Source: Oehlia diaphana (taxonomy: Eukaryota > Glomeromycota > Glomeromycetes > Glomerales > Glomeraceae). From it: DNA of 64,000 nucleotides. The position numbers were made by a program, and so were the translations under genes. The stretch is from NCBI GenBank assembly GCA_003833135.1, contig QZLH01000149.1, forward strand, positions 1 to 64,000, written 5' to 3'. This document shows positions 33,771 through 44,980 of the stretch, piece after piece. The notes under the pieces are model-generated. The model made no database searches and was not told the origin of the DNA. It saw only the letters and a list, made by a program, of their open reading frames with translations. The number at the start of each line of letters is the position of its first letter. Position 1 is the first letter of the stretch.

Positions 33771-36700
33771 TTATTCGATGGCACCACTAGCCATGGCTTC
33801 TTCTACTTCTTTAACTTCTCCTTCCATAATTTTACTTCTTCCAAGTGCTTTCTTTGCTTCATCAAGTTTATTCGCTTTCTTAAATACTAAAGCCAACTTT
33901 TTACAATCAACAATACTTATTCTTACTTGATCTAAATATTTATCCATTGTCAATTGTCCAGTTTGTACTTGGATAACTAATAAATTCTGCTTAATCTCTA
34001 AAGCATTTTTCCTATCTGTTAAATCGTCTGGAATTGATTTATGTTGTGCTTCCAATGTTGCAATTTGAGCATCAACTGCTTCAACTTCATGTTGTATTAC
34101 AAGATTAGAAACAAGGGCATCAACACTAGTAATAATACATATGTTAATAAATTTTCAAATAATCAATATATCATTTAATTAAAAAAAATAAATTATAATT
34201 ACTTGTTTAATTGCTCTACTGCTTGCTCCAAATCATTTTGTTCGCTACCTGTTGAAATCGTATCACGACTTGGAGTTGCAGTTGCTTTTTGTTGTGGGAC
34301 AGGAGTTGATATTTGGGAAGGAGTTTCATTTTTAACAGAAATAGGTGTACTTGGGGGAACTGATGATTTTGGTGTGGATGTGACTTTTGGTTTGATTGGT
34401 GTTTGTTGTGGTGTCTTTGGAGTAGCAGCTAGTGGATCTGATTGTAAAGTATTTCTAATAGGAGTTACCGGAGCTGATTGTAAAGTATTTCTAATAGGAG
34501 TTACTGGAGCTGATGTTGATGCTTGAGTAGTAGATTGTAAACTAGCAAAAGTTAAATTATTAGTGTTAAACTCATCTATAATAAGCCATTTTTCAGTCTT
34601 TGCTACAATATCTGCTTTCGTTAATGGTATTCGTATTCTTAAACGAATTTCTAACTTTCCACCCGTAGGTTTCCGTAAGTGATCTACTAGCTGATAATGA
34701 ATAACATTAAATTATTTGATTATAAATATTATAAATAAATAATATTAATTATAATAATTGTCACATACATCTAAAACTTGATGAATTTCAGCCTTATTTA
34801 AAAATTGTTCCAACTTAATGGTAGCTTTTCCTAATGAAATGGCTTTTCGTAAAAATCCTCTATAATGAAATACTTCAAAAGTAGCTTTTTTGGAGCTCAC
34901 ATAACGTTGAAATGCTTTTGTCCGTTCTATGTTTATAACTTTTTTCCAATTAAATACTAAAATTATAAATGAAATTATGGAAATTAGTGATTTTTATAAC
35001 GTCAGTAAATTTTTTATTAAAAATTAAATAATTTTAAACCTGGATCCATTCCACGTGGAGCAGTTGAAGTATCGCCTTTACCACTACCAGCACCAGGACT
35101 ACCTTCAGTTGGCCATCCAATATCCCAACTTACGAATGCATCAACATCTTTTCCATTCACTTCTTTACTGCCTAGATTATAGGCTCTAACAATGCAAACT
35201 TCCATATCATTTGCGGATAATTCTAAGAAAGCATTTTCAATACTATATGTTATGTCTTGAAAATGAAACGCTGGTACATCTTTCCCGTGCGTACGATATG
35301 AAATCAATGAAGTTAGATCAGCCGCAAAAGATTTTTTATAACGGTAAAAAGTCGTAGCTTCAACCTTATTTCCAGTTTTCAAATAATAAGCTGACAGTGT
35401 AGTACATAAAGCAACCTGTGATTCTAATTGAGATATTAGACGCGCATACTGTTCTTCCGTTGAAATCTAAAAAATAAATAAAATAATTTTAGAATATCGT
35501 AAAATACCACATAAATAAAAATGCCATAAAATAATATCTATTTAAATTTACCGTGGTAAATGGTTGTTCGTCATCATCAATGATACTCGCATTAATAGCA
35601 TTATCTAGTACTGTTAATACTCTTTTTTTTGGAGTCGATACTGGCGTTACGTTCGTTGATGCATTTTTTCGTATGGTGGGTGGACTTTGTGGTACAGGTT
35701 CGCATTGAGACACGTCAGGATCACCGGGAATCCCCCACCCTTCAGGTAAATTGGCACCATTTTCTAAAGATTTAATTATGTTACGGATATCTGTTGCTGT
35801 ATTAAGAAACTCTTTTGCGCGTGGAATATCAGAGGTTTTAAATTTAATAGCCGCCTCCTTATATTGCATAAACTTCTTATTTAAAATATCAATGATCTCC
35901 TGATTTCGAGAAGAAATTTCTGTTTTTTGCTGTGCACTAATATCAACCTTAATATTCTCTGATTTAACTTCAATTTCGGAAACTTGTTTACTTTGTGACA
36001 AAAGCTGAGCTCGTTTCGCTTCTAGTTGTTTATATGCTTTCACTGATTCTACAGCTCCAGCTTTGTCACCTTCCCGCTTTTTCATAAGAGCATTAAATTT
36101 TTCTTCTTGTATATATTTCGCTAAAAGGTCTACATCATTTGATTGTAATTTAACTTCAATTGATTGCTCTTCAACGACTTGCAACTCTGAACTTTGACTT
36201 ATTAGAGATTCACCGTTATCTTTACTAACTTTAGTCTGAGTTTCCTGTACAGCAATTTTCTCTGTTGCAGTAATTTTTTTCACATCCTCAATTTCTTCTT
36301 CATCTTTTTGATGGCCTCCTAATCCTTGTAATTCTTTCTATAATTATCAACTAAGTTAGTATAATCGTTTAAATATATTATCTTGATTAAATCAAGATCA
36401 AAATAAAAAGTAGAAAATAAAAGTAAATAAAAAAAATAGGAATCAAATAAAACAAAAAATTAGAATCAGAATAAAAATAAAAAAAATTAGAAATCAAAAT
36501 AAAAAGAAAAGTAGATCCAAATAGAAATAAAAATAAAAAAAAAGTAGAAATTAAAGTAAAATAAAAAAAAAAGTAGGAATCAAATAGAAACAAAAAATTA
36601 GAATCAGAATAAAAATAAAAAAATTAGAAATCAGAATAAAAATAATAAAATTAGGAATCAGAATAAAAATAATAAAATTAGAAATCAGAATAAAAATAGA

Positions 36701-37311
36701 AATCAAAATCAAAATCAAAATAAAAATGAAAATGAAAATGAAATAAAATGAAAATAAAATGAAAATAAAATATAATTAAATAAAAATAAAATATAATCAA
36801 ATAAAATAAAATAAAATAAATAAAAATAAAAATAAAACTATTAAAAAAAACGTACTAACAAATTTGGATCCTTCATATCATCTTCAGTAAATTCAACTTC
36901 ATGATCATCATCATTCTCTGCTCCCAAAGCATTTATTGCATCAATATCAACATCACCAGGAAAATTTGGGATTGATGTAAGATTAGATTTAGTTTGAGGT
37001 TGAGATTGTGGTTGTGGTTGTGGTTGTGGTCGTGGTTTTGATTTTGATTTTGGTTTATTTTTTTGAATACTTGAACTTAAAGCATTTAATTCCCCCTTTA
37101 AAATTTAAAAGAAAATAATCATATTTATAATATTCATTTACTATTAAAAATATAAAAAAATAAAAAGTCATACCAATAAATCTGGATCATTTAAATCCAT
37201 TTCATCAAAATCATCATTCATAGGTATATCTAAATCATCAAGTCCTTCTATACCAAGACTTCCTAAATCAATTTTATCAGAATTATTGGGTGCTTTAGAC
37301 CATTTAAACAT
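33771..37311 (-). CDS. CC2D1/Lgd-type DM14 and C2 domain protein, seven exons
   Basis: Predicted exons in transcription order: 37311-37174, 37095-36856, 36337-35552, 35466-35040, 34956-34769, 34690-34203, 34125-33771; 873 residues, close to human CC2D1B. The acidic N-terminus (GLDDLDIPMNDDFDEMDLND) is followed by Q/P repeats. DM14 domains lie at about 197-240 (LLAKYIQEEKFNALMKKREG..GAVESVKAYKQLE, abbreviated) and 281-324 (YKEAAIKFKTSDIPRAKEFL). A C2 domain spans about 470-600 (MEVCIVRAYNL, VDAFVSWDIGWP, FNWKKVINIERTKAFQR, KATFEVFHYRGFLRK). The C-terminus has a helical DKYLDQVRISIVDCKKLALVF region. Relatives bind the ESCRT-III subunit CHMP4/Snf7 through DM14 and control endosomal sorting; the C2 domain binds phospholipid. 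A T/P-rich linker has a direct duplication (APVTPIRNTLQS twice). Confidence 0.9.
36338..36855. repeat. Low-complexity expansion inside the second CC2D1 intron
   Basis: This 518-base intron is five to eight times the usual length here and consists of GAATCAGAATAAAAATAAAA-like units on the plus strand, hence T-rich with occasional C in the transcript. Splice sites at both ends stay consensus (GTACGT, TTATAG). Confidence 0.65.
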
Positions 37312-37934
37312 ATTTTTTTTTTTTTATTGATATTATTATTATTATAAATAAAATAAGTAAAAGAACAGGTATTAAATTTTTTTAACTATATTTTAATTTA
37401 AGACGAGTATAAAGAGTATTTAATAACTAAAAAGTATTATTTTTTTTCCGTTTTTTTGTAACGCTTTTATCTAAAAAAAAAAAAAAAATAAAAAAAAAAA
37501 TTCATGAGAAAGATATTCATTTTTCAAAGTCCAAAATCATACGTGCATTCACTCTAATATAATGTAAAATCTTTCATAAATCTGTTTTGTTAAAATAAAA
37601 TAAAAAATTAATAAATATATTGCCTACCATATAACGAATTCAATTGAAAAGTATAAATAATAAAAAATGTTTTTTGATCGATAAAGCTGAAAAAACGGCC
37701 ATTATGTTTATATATTTATGTGATAGTTACACGACATCTCAAATTTTTTTAAAAATCGTTAGATTAATTTTTATTAGGCTAAAGATTACTAAGAAATATT
37801 TATTTAATAAAACTAATTATACAGCAAAGAAGCAAAGCTATTTTGTAGTAATTCAAGAAGTCATTTTATGATTCAGATAAACTCACTAACGTTACAAATG
37901 AACATAATAAAATCGTTAAAGACCAGATAATTTG
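37312..37934. other. Spacer with T/A homopolymers; no gene
   Basis: Promoter side of the CC2D1-like gene and 3' side of the promethin-like gene. The 75-codon plus frame at 37644-37871 lacks any domain. Confidence 0.4.
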
Positions 37935-38537
37935 TTATTCTTCCTCCTCTTGAATTTTTTGTGATTTTTGTTCATCATATAGAGTATCTCCTCCCAACAA
38001 ACCAATATTATGTAAAATATAAACTGCCATTTTGTAAACGCTCCAAATAGAAACGGTAAAGAAAGTGGTAGAGATTGCTGAAAAGGTTAAAAAAAGTGCG
38101 ACAGGAACAAAGAATAACAAACCAATCCCAACAAAAAATCCTTCTGCCAACAAAATACCCATTCCACTGACAAATAAGACAAGAGTAAGAGTACCGATAA
38201 GAAAGGTGATTAAAATGGCTAAAGGAATAACATTTAAAACTGCTACACCATAACCAAACCAACTTAGAGGAGGAAAATTATTCCAAACATATCTAACCGA
38301 CTTGATAATCGGTTTAGAATAGTCACGTGGGTGTTGAAAAATTTCGCGTCCTTTATCCATTGCCGTTTCTAAAAGATTATATACCAATGATTCTTTTACG
38401 ATTCCCCTTTGTGTGAAAGAGCGTTGAGATAAATTATTTAATGCTTCATTGACTTTATCTTCCCTTTCTTGAAAATCAGCATAATAATATTTTTCATTAT
38501 CATTAGAATATAACTGTTCTTCAGACATTGTGAACAT
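37935..38537 (-). CDS. Promethin/LDAF1-like lipid droplet protein
   Basis: Single exon of 200 residues (or 197 from the second Met of MFTMSEE). A soluble charged N-terminal half (DREFQEREDK-like helix, REIFQHPRDYSKPIIKSVRY) precedes about 80 hydrophobic residues at 92-175. That region reads as two hairpin-like pairs: AVLNVIPLAILITFLIGTLT and LVLFVSGMGILLAEGFFVGI, then GLLFFVPVALFLTFSAIST. The end is acidic (KSQKIQEEEE). Alternating short glycine-containing hydrophobic segments of this kind mark the promethin family (LDAF1/TMEM159 in animals, Ldo in yeast), which works with seipin at ER sites where lipid droplets form. That fits a lipid-storing fungus. The family call rests on hydropathy pattern and a few conserved glycines, not on a strong motif. 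Confidence 0.65.
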   Translation of the reverse strand: MFTMSEEQLYSNDNEKYYYADFQEREDKVNEALNNLSQRSFTQRGIVKESLVYNLLETAMDKGREIFQHPRDYSKPIIKSVRYVWNNFPPLSWFGYGVAVLNVIPLAILITFLIGTLTLVLFVSGMGILLAEGFFVGIGLLFFVPVALFLTFSAISTTFFTVSIWSVYKMAVYILHNIGLLGGDTLYDEQKSQKIQEEEE

Positions 38538-38779
38538 GTAAAAGTAAAAGGAAAAAATAGAAGGTTAAAAAAATTTTTTTTCGCGATACTACTGGATTTT
38601 TATCAATTATATAAATCAATTTTTTTCATGCATCATTTTAATGAACTATGACCAAATATTATTACAGAAATAATCTAATGAGTAATCATATAATCATTTA
38701 ATCAATCAATCAATCAATACAATCAATACAAGTTTCTGAGCTGCAAATTTATCGAATCTTTTTCATAATTTTTGTGCTA

Positions 38780-38974
38780 ATCACCGACACTTTTATAATT
38801 AAAATTCCACCCCACGTGACCGGTGACATTTAAAGGGATGTGAAAAAAAATAATTTTGTGAAGCAAAAAAAAAAAACACTAAGTCCCTCAGATAAATATA
38901 AACAGTGAAAACGCGGGTGTGATTCCGGTGATGAATTTTATAAAATCACGTGGGGTGGAAAAAGTGTCGGTGAT
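38780..38974. mobile_element. Foldback/MITE in the divergent promoter region
   Basis: ATCACCGACAC at 38780-38790 matches GTGTCGGTGAT at 38964-38974; inner parts CCACCCCACGTGA (38808-38819) and TCACGTGGGGTGG (38946-38958) also pair. The arms of about 35 bases are separated by roughly 120. It sits between the promethin-like gene and the F-box gene and carries CACGTG boxes. No clear target duplication was seen. Confidence 0.5.
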
Positions 38975-39001
38975 ATGATACTGGGGAAGATACTTTGACT
39001 G

Positions 39002-39064
39002 GCGAGGTATCACATGATTAAACAATTTTTGTGGCGCGAGGACGCGAGGTATCACATGATTAAT
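39002..39064. repeat. Direct repeat of GCGAGGTATCACATGATTAA
   Basis: The 20-base phrase GCGAGGTATCACATGATTAA occurs at about 39002 and again at about 39044, a 43-base period with the linker ACAATTTTTGTGGCGCGAGGAC. It lies 80-140 bases before the F-box ATG, so it could be a promoter element. Confidence 0.5.
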
Positions 39065-39141
39065 AAAGTATTTAAATAAGCCACTCGAAGTCGAGATGGT
39101 CATTATTAAAATAATAATAGTTTGTTATATTGAGTTCAATT

Positions 39142-41026
39142 ATGGACAAAATCAATAGTAATACTTTACATAAAAGTCCTGTTCTTGTTCCTGACTGTCT
39201 TAATCTAGTCTTTAATTATTTAGCAAATGATAAAAATACTTTATTTTCATGTCTATTTGTAAATCACTTATGGTGCAATTTAGCCGCTCAACATTTATGG
39301 AAAGATCCTTTTTCGCTGACTACGAGAATTCAAAAGGTAAAACTTTTTCAAGTATACGTATCAAGTTTACCACATAAAGAAATACGACAACTTAACGAGA
39401 AAGGTTTAAAGATTCCAAATCTTGTAACTCCAAACTTTAAACTTCCATATTTTTCTTATTTAAAACAAATTTTTTATCGAAAAATTGAAGAATGTGCACT
39501 TGAATGGCTTTTATATGAAGATGATTCAGATTCTAGTGATAAATTTTCATTGAATAGTTTCGAAAATATGGAGTATAATGATGATGACATTTCTGATGAG
39601 GAATATAAACCAACAGAATCAGAATTAGAAGTTAGTTCTGAAGAAAGTTCTGATGAATGTTCTGAAGATGATAGTGGATCTATGAAAATAGTTTTTAGAG
39701 ATACATTTTTTCAACAAGATCCAAATCATCCAATATTTGCCCTTCATCAGAAAGCATTAACTTTTGCAGTATTTAAACAACTTCTTGTAAGTTGTAACAA
39801 ATTAGATGTGTTAAACATGTCATTATTTTCTTCAAATTCAACTATTCCAAATATTGTTCTTATACCAGGATGTCATACAGCATTTTCTGATATAACCGTA
39901 TTTAATTTTTTTCAAAAAGGAATTTATGGTGATGCAGAACGAGCTAAAATCATCTGCTTCTTGAATATACTTGGATATTCGTCCCGTAATATTTCTAAGA
40001 TTGAAATGATCGTAGACACAGAGATAGAAGAGACCTATATATCAAATTTAATTAATGTTCAAGAAGATCTTAAATACTTAACAATTAAATATGCACAGGG
40101 TCGTACAAACCTGCAATCATTTCTGGAATCTATACCTCAAACCTTAGTGTACTTGGAGTTATATGCTGTTAAACTTAGCGATTGTTCATTCAACGCTCTT
40201 TTTGAATGTAAAAATTTAGAAGAAATTAAATTAGTAAGATGTCGATTTATTTGTCATAAATTAGATCAAGAACAGGTGTCAGAATCTGAAGGTCTTAACT
40301 TGAAAAAGATCTTTTGGAAAGAAAATATATACAATCATTATAAATATTGTGTATCTCTCATTAGAGGTGCAAACAAAACCCTTAAAGAAGTTGTACTTTG
40401 CCTCCCCGCGAATCGAGCAAGAGACATTACTGATACGAATGAAATTTTAAATGCTCTTGCCAAATTTTGCCCTAACATTGAGCTCTTCGCGATTCTGGTA
40501 AAATTACAGAATGAATTGGTCTTATTTTCATGAAAAATTTTATGTTCATTTATTGACGTGCTTCTATTAATTCTAGGACGTTTACTCGTATTATACACAA
40601 CTCGTAAAAGTATTTGAATCCTATCCTTGGGAAAATTTAACTTTTTTAACATTGGGATCAGAACATTCTTATTCAGTACCGTATGTTGCTATAGATAGAT
40701 TGGCTCCATACCTTCCTGCGTCTTTACGCAAGTTGCGTATTGCGTGTGCAGTATCTGAGCAAGATTTAAAAAAATTCTTTGACATATGTCAAGCACCAAT
40801 TGAAGAGTTGAGTATTCCTAATTCGAATCAAATATTTACAAATCGTCATTTGAGAATTGTTAGAGATTACATCAAGGAAAAGAGAACTTTGAAAAGTTTT
40901 GATTTTGAATTTGTACACAATCAAGTAATTTCTTACGAATTATGGAATGAAATAAAAGAAATGGCAGATACTAAAACACATCATCTTTTTGATCCATTTT
41001 ATTATCCTTCTTGTGATCTATTTTAA
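39142..41026 (+). CDS. F-box / LRR-like protein with acidic insert, two exons
   Basis: Exons 39142-40497 and 40577-41026 (GTAAAATT...TTCTAG) give 601 residues. Without splicing the frame ends at 40533, so the intron restores continuity: NIELFAIL then DVYSYYTQLVKVFESYPWEN. The F-box-like segment is at residues about 12-55 (LVPDCLNLVFNYLANDKN, SCLFVNHLWCNLAAQHLW). After LEWLLYED comes an acidic, serine-rich insert of about 60 residues (DSDSSDKF ... SSEESSDECSEDDSGS), which is unusual in this position and absent from the F-box gene at 3069. Irregular LRR-like units follow (LVYLELYAVKLSDCSFNAL, LRKLRIACAV). Expected role: SCF substrate adaptor; acidic serines could be casein-kinase-2 sites. Confidence 0.82.
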
Positions 41027-41100
41027 GGTTAGAGTTAGATTAGGGTTAGGTTAGAATTAGAGTTAAGTTGGAGTTAAGTTGGAGTTAGGTTGGAGTTAGA
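41027..41100 (+). repeat. Degenerate TTAGGG-like array directly after the F-box stop
   Basis: GTTAGAGTTAGATTAGGGTT, then AGGTTAGAATTAGAGTTAAG and several GTTGGAGTTAG units, in about 74 bases starting at the base after the TAA. More scattered GTTAGA words are at 41222-41262. Vertebrate-type TTAGGG is the usual fungal telomere unit, so this may be an interstitial telomere-like tract or the 3' tail of a retroelement. Confidence 0.5.
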
Positions 41101-41573
41101 CTGTCTCGTGCCCTAATTGTTTCCTGCAATTAGCGAAGCAAGCGATCCACGTCTTCCTGCGTAATTCCGTGCTGGTCAAAACAACAGAATCTTGGGAAAT
41201 AACAGATTTAGATCAGATTAGACAAGAATGTTAGATTTAGGTTAAAGTTAGAATTAGAGAAATAAAAAGTGTTATAGAATTAGGGGTAAAACAATTATAT
41301 ATTGAATTTTAATTTTAATTTTAATTGTTTTTAAAATAATGTTATTCGGGATCCGAAGGAGTTACCCGACGACATTAAAAAGATTTAACACGCAAAAAAA
41401 GCAGCAAGAATGAATAGTGGGTTACTTCATGCCTCCAGTTGATGCACGTAATATGATCTTGCGAAAAAGGGTTTAGACATAAATGGATGATTACATATTT
41501 TATGTATGAGGTAAGTACTTTAATTTTAAGTATGGGCTTTTCAAAAGGGTAACACAAACGAGTATATATAATA
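41101..41573. other. Spacer with a GC-richer patch
   Basis: 41100-41215 is markedly richer in G and C than its neighbours and contains CTAATTG..CAATTAG, but encodes no clear protein. At 41342-41480 broken plus-strand frames read RDPKELPDDIKKI and MPPVDARNMILRKR, suggesting a coding relic that I could not identify. Confidence 0.35.
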
Positions 41574-41958
41574 TTAGTATAGTACGATTTTGTAAGTTAG
41601 TATGTTTATGGAATTTTTACTTTGTATGTACGATTTTTCATGGTACATGTAATACGTATCACAATATATAATAATATGTATGTATGATAGTATGATTTAA
41701 ATTTTTTTATTACGTACAAACGAGTGAAATTTTAAAGAAGGAGCGAGTCGCCATCGAAAAGGTGTATGACGAGGCTGGTAAAAAAGTATGATTTATATAC
41801 GTATGTATGATTTTTTTTTTCACTACATACGTACAATTTTTCTATATTTAACAATCAAAGTAGGTACGTACGATTTAAAATCATACGTACTAACAAAAAT
41901 TGCAATATACATAAAAATTGCAATATACATACTATTTTACAAAATCATACTATACTAA
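41574..41958. mobile_element. MITE with TTAGTATAGTA ends, 385 bp
   Basis: The left end TTAGTATAGTACGATTTTGT (41574 on) matches the reverse complement of the right end TTAGTATAGTATGATTTTGT (ending 41958), and the match continues through AGTATGT. The interior is rich in TACGTACGAT and TATGTATGA words, with a further inner palindrome around 41867-41892. No coding capacity and no clear target duplication. Confidence 0.55.
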
Positions 41959-42305
41959 GATCGGATACACCGAACACAACACAAAATATGATTTTTCAAT
42001 TAAAATATTACCGAATATTTAATCAACTAGTGATATAAAATAATGAAAATCATTATACTTTAAAAATAGTAACGTTTCATAAATAATATTTCAGATTTTC
42101 TTTCAATAAAAGTCGTGTAACGAATTTTGGTCTAGAATTTCTTTTGATATTTCAACTATTAAAAACATAAGCATAACAGATAAACAAATTACGAAAAGTA
42201 AAATTTGATTAAAAGGGAAATTTAAAATTTTTTAAATTTTTTTCAATATTTTCGGTATAACAAATAATAAAATTACGTCAAAAAAATACAACAAACGCGA
42301 AATGT

Positions 42306-42306
<1 letters not shown>

Positions 42307-42379
<73 letters not shown>
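42307..42379. repeat. Poly(A) run of about 73 bases
   Basis: Uninterrupted A homopolymer immediately before the block that is duplicated across the assembly gap. Its length is beyond what short or noisy long reads measure well, so it marks a weak assembly point. Confidence 0.8.
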
Positions 42380-42381
<2 letters not shown>

Positions 42382-43066
42382 AGTAATCATCATCATTTTC
42401 AACTAGGAAAAAAAAATGAACGAAAAAGGTAAAAAAAAAATGAATGAATGGTAAAAAAATTGAATGAAAAAGACGATGATCTTCTCAACANNNNNNNNNN
42501 NNNNNNNNNNNNNNNNNNNNNNNNNNNNNNNNNNNNNNNNNNNNNNNNNNNNNNNNNNNNNNNNNNNNNNNNNNNNNNNNNNNNNNNNNNNNNNNNNNNN
42601 NNNNNNNNNNNNNNNNNNNNNNNNNNNNNNNNNNNNNNNNNNNNNNNNNNNNNNNNNNNNNNNNNNNNNNNNNNNNNNNNNNNNNNNNNNNNNNNNNNNN
42701 NNNNNNNNNNNNNNNNNNNNNNNNNNNNNNNNNNNNNNNNNNNNNNNNNNNNNNNNNNNNNNNNNNNNNNNNNNNNNNNNNNNNNNNNNNNNNNNNNNNN
42801 NNNNNNNNNNNNNNNNNNNNNNNNNNNNNNNNNNNNNNNNNNNNNNNNNNNNNNNNNNNNNNNNNNNNNNNNNNNNNNNNNNNNNNNNNNNNNNNNNNNN
42901 NNNNNNNNNNNNNNNNNNNNNNNNNNNNNNNNNNNNNNNTTTTTTTTTTTTCTTTTTATTTTTTTTTTTTTTTAAAAAAAGAACTAAAAATATTGTAATA
43001 AAAAATTAATAATATATCATTTTTTTTTTTTTTTTTTTTAAAAATATGGAAAAAAAAAAATAAAAA

Positions 43067-43109
<43 letters not shown>

Positions 43110-43752
43110 CGAAAAAAAAAAAAAAAAAAAAAAAAAAATAAGTAATCATCATCATTTTCAACTAGGAAAAAAAAATGAACGAAAAAGGTAAAAAAAAAAT
43201 GAATGAATGGTAAAAAAATTGAATGAAAAAGACGATGATCTTCTCAACAGGTGATTCTATCTTCAGCAAATCCTATTATTAAATAAAGTTTTTCGTAGTT
43301 TAATTGGGTGAAATCCCTATTGAACCCTGTTGAACGTCCTGTTTAACTATTTTGATCCTGTGATTCTGCTTTAGATCTGCCATATCATCGGGTATTTTCA
43401 CCATTTTGGGATATTACCGAACCCTTACTAATAATTAATTGAAATATATTTAATATTAGTAAGATAGTAAAGTTTAGGTAATAAAATAATAATTTAAATT
43501 ATAGGTGATTTTTTAAATATAGAAAATTAAAGGTATCCAATGATATTACATATAAAAAAATAAACAATACTCTTTTTTCCGGAATTTATCTCAAAAATAA
43601 AATTTAAGTGATTAAAATTAACAATAACAGATAAATAACAGGTAATCAGACGTGCATAATAACTCTTTTTATTTCGTTTCATTTCATTTTTTTTTTTTTT
43701 TAAAAAAAGAACTAAAAATATTGTAATAAAAGATTAATAATATATCATTTTT
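42380..43752. repeat. Two near-identical copies around an N gap (probable assembly duplication)
   Basis: 42380-42490 repeats base for base at 43139-43249 (offset 759). After the gap, AAAAAAAGAACTAAAAATAT (from 42974) repeats at 43702 (offset 728), followed by the same TAATATATCAT and T run. Thus copy 1 is 42380-43040 with its middle replaced by Ns, and copy 2 is 43139-43770 with real sequence. The last copy leads straight into the methyltransferase MT1 start codon. Confidence 0.75.
42491..42939. other. Assembly gap, 449 Ns
   Basis: Undetermined bases. Frames that run through the gap are meaningless and are not reported as genes. The corresponding stretch in the second copy (43250-43700) is about the same length. 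Confidence 0.95.
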
Positions 43753-43772
43753 TTTTTTTTTTTTTGAAAACT

Positions 43773-44980
43773 ATGGGAAACGGTAAGTCAAAAATTAAAA
43801 AACAAACAAAACTTACGGCAGAGGTTAAAGAAGCAAAAGAATTGAAATATTATTTACCAAATAATAATACTGATGTTGATAGACAACACAATAATACATT
43901 TGTAAAAAAAGAAATTTTTCAAGGTAGTTTTTCTGCTTCTATTGAAGAGAGATTAAATAGTGGAGAATGTAAAGTATTAGATGTATGGTAAGTAAAAAGT
44001 GGTAAGTAAAGAAAATTACATGATATTTTTAAAATAATTTTATCAATAATATATATTTTTATACCATATTCTTTAGTTGTGGTCCTGGAACATGGTTATT
44101 AGACTTAGCAGCAAAACACGAGAAATCCTCTTTTTTTGGAGTGGATATTAAGCCAATATTTCCAACGGAGGTAAATTACTTTTTAAAGGGATATTAAATT
44201 TATATATTAACATTAATTAATACTTTTGCCAATATTTTTTTTTTTTTTTTTTAGATAAAACCATCAAATTTAAATTTTATTCAAGCAGATGTATCGAATG
44301 GATTACCATTTCCTGATAACGAATTTGATTTTGTGAATCAAGAAACAATGTTATTTATTTGGACGATAGATCAATGGGATTTTATCCTATCTGAGCTCGT
44401 TAGGTATTTATAATTTTTATATGTATATATAAAATTTTTTCTTTTATATCAATTTTAAAATATTTGTTTCATAGAGTAACATGCCCAGGTGGATATATTC
44501 AAATATGCGAGCAAAATTTTTCTGTATATAAAGGCATAGGTCCAGTTTTTTATAAAATTCTTGAAGATGGACGTAAGTATTATTCGGTCCTTCTTTAAAA
44601 AAAAAAACTTGACAATAGAATTCTCTCATTAATACTATATGTTTTTAGATTATGCCTCTGGTTTAAAGCGAAATGTAGATATAAAAATAACACCTCGTCT
44701 TAAGGAAAAACTTGGATCCCAGCAATATATTACAACGGTTCATGAAGAAGAAAGACAAGTTGTTCTTGGTCCAAATGGTGGTAAAATTGGATTAGCATTA
44801 CAAGACATTTATTTAAGTTATATGTCAACTAATACAGCAATTGAAACAATGAGTGTTCTTTTAGGAATGTCAAAGGAAGAATATAGAAATCATTTGAATA
44901 ATGATCTTATAAATGAATTTAAAGAAACTAATACTTATCATATAGTAAATAGATATTGGGCTCAAAAGAATGTAAATTAA
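43773..44980 (+). CDS. SAM-dependent methyltransferase MT1, predicted N-myristoylated
   Basis: Predicted exons 43773-43987, 44077-44170, 44255-44403, 44475-44572 and 44649-44980 give 295 residues, all in phase. The start MGNGKSKIKK has Gly2 and Ser6, the N-myristoylation consensus, followed by lysines that aid membrane binding. YYLPNN, DVDRQHNNTF and SASIEERL precede the Rossmann methyltransferase core: motif I KVLDVCCGPGTWLLDLA, acidic loop GVDIKP, motif II-like IQADVSNGLPFPDNEFDFV, and motif III-like VTCPGGYIQICEQN. The end carries VVLGPNGGKIGL and RYWAQKN. Motif I here has CC where MT2 and MT3 have GC. It should use S-adenosylmethionine at a membrane; the substrate is unknown. First of three tandem paralogues. 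The ATG at 43773 is preferred to an in-frame TTG because it alone gives the MGN start. Confidence 0.85.

Noticed and set aside
34203..34526. 107-codon plus-strand frame rich in Gly, Val, Cys
   Set aside because: It is the antisense of the T/P-rich linker of the CC2D1-like gene.
42448..43009. Two frames of about 180 codons
   Set aside because: They run through 449 Ns and have only a few real codons.
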